From an uncultured Fimbriimonadales bacterium (GTDB lineage Bacteria > Armatimonadota > Fimbriimonadia > Fimbriimonadales > GBS-DC): a stretch of DNA of 5,549 nt. The notes beneath the pieces were generated by a model. That model was not told the DNA's origin, ran no database searches, and saw only the letters and a program-made list of their open reading frames with translations. This document shows positions 4,780 to 5,549 of this stretch, piece after piece (positions within the stretch are counted from its first letter, which is position 1; every line of letters starts with the position of its first letter). The position numbers and the translations under genes are program-made. The stretch lies in NCBI GenBank assembly GCA_937934465.1, contig CALGZO010000159.1, positions 1 to 5,549 of the forward strand, written 5' to 3'.

Positions 4780-5549
4780 ATGCACGGTTATTGTAGTCTC
4801 GGCGGCGGCAAGAGAGGCTTGTGCCTCCGAACGCTTATGTTGACGATCCTGATAGCCAGTTCGCTGACGAACACAGACGCGCAACCCCCCACCCTTACTG
4901 GCGACGGGTGGGAGTTGCGCCCGCGCGGCGGCGACGGCGTGCAACTGCGTGTGGGCGGCGTGCTGCTGAGCCGTGGCTCGATGGCGCAGATTGCCGCGCC
5001 CGACTGGAGTCAGGGATACTACAGTTCGCGGAGCGCGCCGCCCACCCCTACGCTGCAAGACGGCGCACTGGTGCTACGCCACCCCCTGCCGTCAGAGTTG
5101 GGCGTAATGACCGAGACCCTGCGCAAACTCGCTCCGAACCGATTCGAGTGGCGACTGGAAGTGGAGTGGCGCGGCTCCAAACCCGCGATTGTAGAGTGGT
5201 GCGTGGGGCTGTGGAACGCCGAGTACCTGCTGGGCGCGACGCTGGCAGGCGACGGACGCCTCGCCGCCTCGCAACTCAACCGCCAGCCCCAAACGCGCGA
5301 CGATGATGTGCTGTTTCAGGGCGCACGGTTCGAAATACGCAGCCGCATCGCGGATGTAGAGCTTTCGGGAGTAAATTTGCATGTCTTGGATGGGCGCGGG
5401 AGCAACCGCTCGTGGTCGCGTGAGGTTCCGACGCTCTGGTTGGGCGTGCTGAGGCGCGAGTTGTCGCCGAACGGGCGCGTGCAGATGACCCTGCAGTGGC
5501 GCATCCAGCCGAAACCGCTGCCTGCACAAGCCGCGCCGCTTCAAATAGA
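4780..5549 (+). CDS. Unrecognised secreted, beta-rich protein (3' truncated by the window)
   Basis: The frame stays open from ATG 4780 to the window end, 256 codons with strong G/C third-position bias and no stop, so the gene continues beyond the edge. From this ATG the protein begins with a Lys-Arg/Arg region (11-17), a hydrophobic stretch (about 18-29, TLMLTILIASSL) and a possible signal peptidase site after TDA (residue 34), so export is likely. Alternatives are TTG 4819, which gives a shorter signal with one Arg, and ATG 4837, which removes all positive charges. None has a well-spaced Shine-Dalgarno. The mature part is rich in Trp, Gly, Arg and alternating hydrophobic residues (such as RFEWRLEVEW and VEWCVGLW), suggesting beta-strands of a sandwich domain, possibly carbohydrate-related. 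I do not recognise the family and name no function. It lies 22 bases after the decarboxylase stop and could be cotranscribed with it. Confidence 0.75.
   Translation, partial: MHGYCSLGGGKRGLCLRTLMLTILIASSLTNTDAQPPTLTGDGWELRPRGGDGVQLRVGGVLLSRGSMAQIAAPDWSQGYYSSRSAPPTPTLQDGALVLRHPLPSELGVMTETLRKLAPNRFEWRLEVEWRGSKPAIVEWCVGLWNAEYLLGATLAGDGRLAASQLNRQPQTRDDDVLFQGARFEIRSRIADVELSGVNLHVLDGRGSNRSWSREVPTLWLGVLRRELSPNGRVQMTLQWRIQPKPLPAQAAPLQI
4814..4827 (+). other. Small hairpin among the alternative starts of the secreted protein gene
   Basis: GAGGC (4814-4818) and GCCTC (4823-4827) form a 5-bp stem closed by a TTGT tetraloop. It sits between ATG 4780 and ATG 4837 and encloses the alternative TTG start at 4819. 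No T-tract follows, so it is unlikely to terminate the decarboxylase transcript. It may be chance, or it may affect initiation if a downstream start is used. Confidence 0.25.

Noticed and set aside
4821..5306. 161-codon plus-strand frame overlapping the exported protein gene
   Set aside because: It is strongly Arg-rich and ends mid-gene. The frame through 4780 stays open to the window end and looks like a real protein.
5092..5544. 150-codon minus-strand frame at the right edge
   Set aside because: The plus-strand frame over the same bases has better codon bias, a signal peptide and beta-like sequence. The minus-strand product has no motif.

Overview
The window comes from a GC-rich bacterial chromosome with compact, mostly bacterial-style gene packing. 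It carries three complete protein genes, one gene that runs off the right edge, and a short possible gene tail at the left edge. I see no mobile element, RNA gene, CRISPR array or phage-like gene. The two-domain hydrolase resembles acetyl-xylan-esterase-like proteins common in Planctomycetota, Armatimonadota and related environmental phyla. The apparent mix of a leaderless start and a Shine-Dalgarno start would also suit a deep-branching lineage such as Armatimonadota. That placement is inference and weak.

Layout. Positions 1-274 hold no confident gene. They contain a possible 3' tail of an upstream gene (3-56) and a stretch rich in inverted repeats, the strongest being a 16-pair hairpin at 149-189. 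A cytoplasmic alpha/beta hydrolase of the acetyl xylan esterase type follows (275-1870, +). It ends against a convergent aspartate ammonia-lyase (1867-3270, -), and the two stop codons interlock in four shared bases inside a 12-bp direct repeat. The lyase is divergent from a PLP-dependent group II amino acid decarboxylase (3321-4757, +). The 50 bp between their starts holds a strong Shine-Dalgarno for the lyase, a TGTACC-N10-GGTACA dyad, and a TACAAT -10 box placed so close to the decarboxylase ATG that its mRNA may be leaderless. Last is a 3'-truncated gene for an apparently secreted, beta-rich protein (from about 4780, +) that I do not recognise.

How the genes may work together. The lyase interconverts L-aspartate with fumarate plus ammonia. 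The decarboxylase family makes amines from amino acids, usually aromatic ones, though some members use aspartate or glutamate. The shared divergent control region makes co-regulation around an amino-acid pool plausible, but the decarboxylase substrate cannot be read from sequence alone. The esterase and the secreted protein may belong to polysaccharide or glycan use, with no demonstrated link to the central pair. I found no clearly novel multi-gene system. The points most worth checking are the structured leader, the divergent operator with an apparent leaderless start, the repeat at the interlocked stops, and the unrecognised secreted protein.
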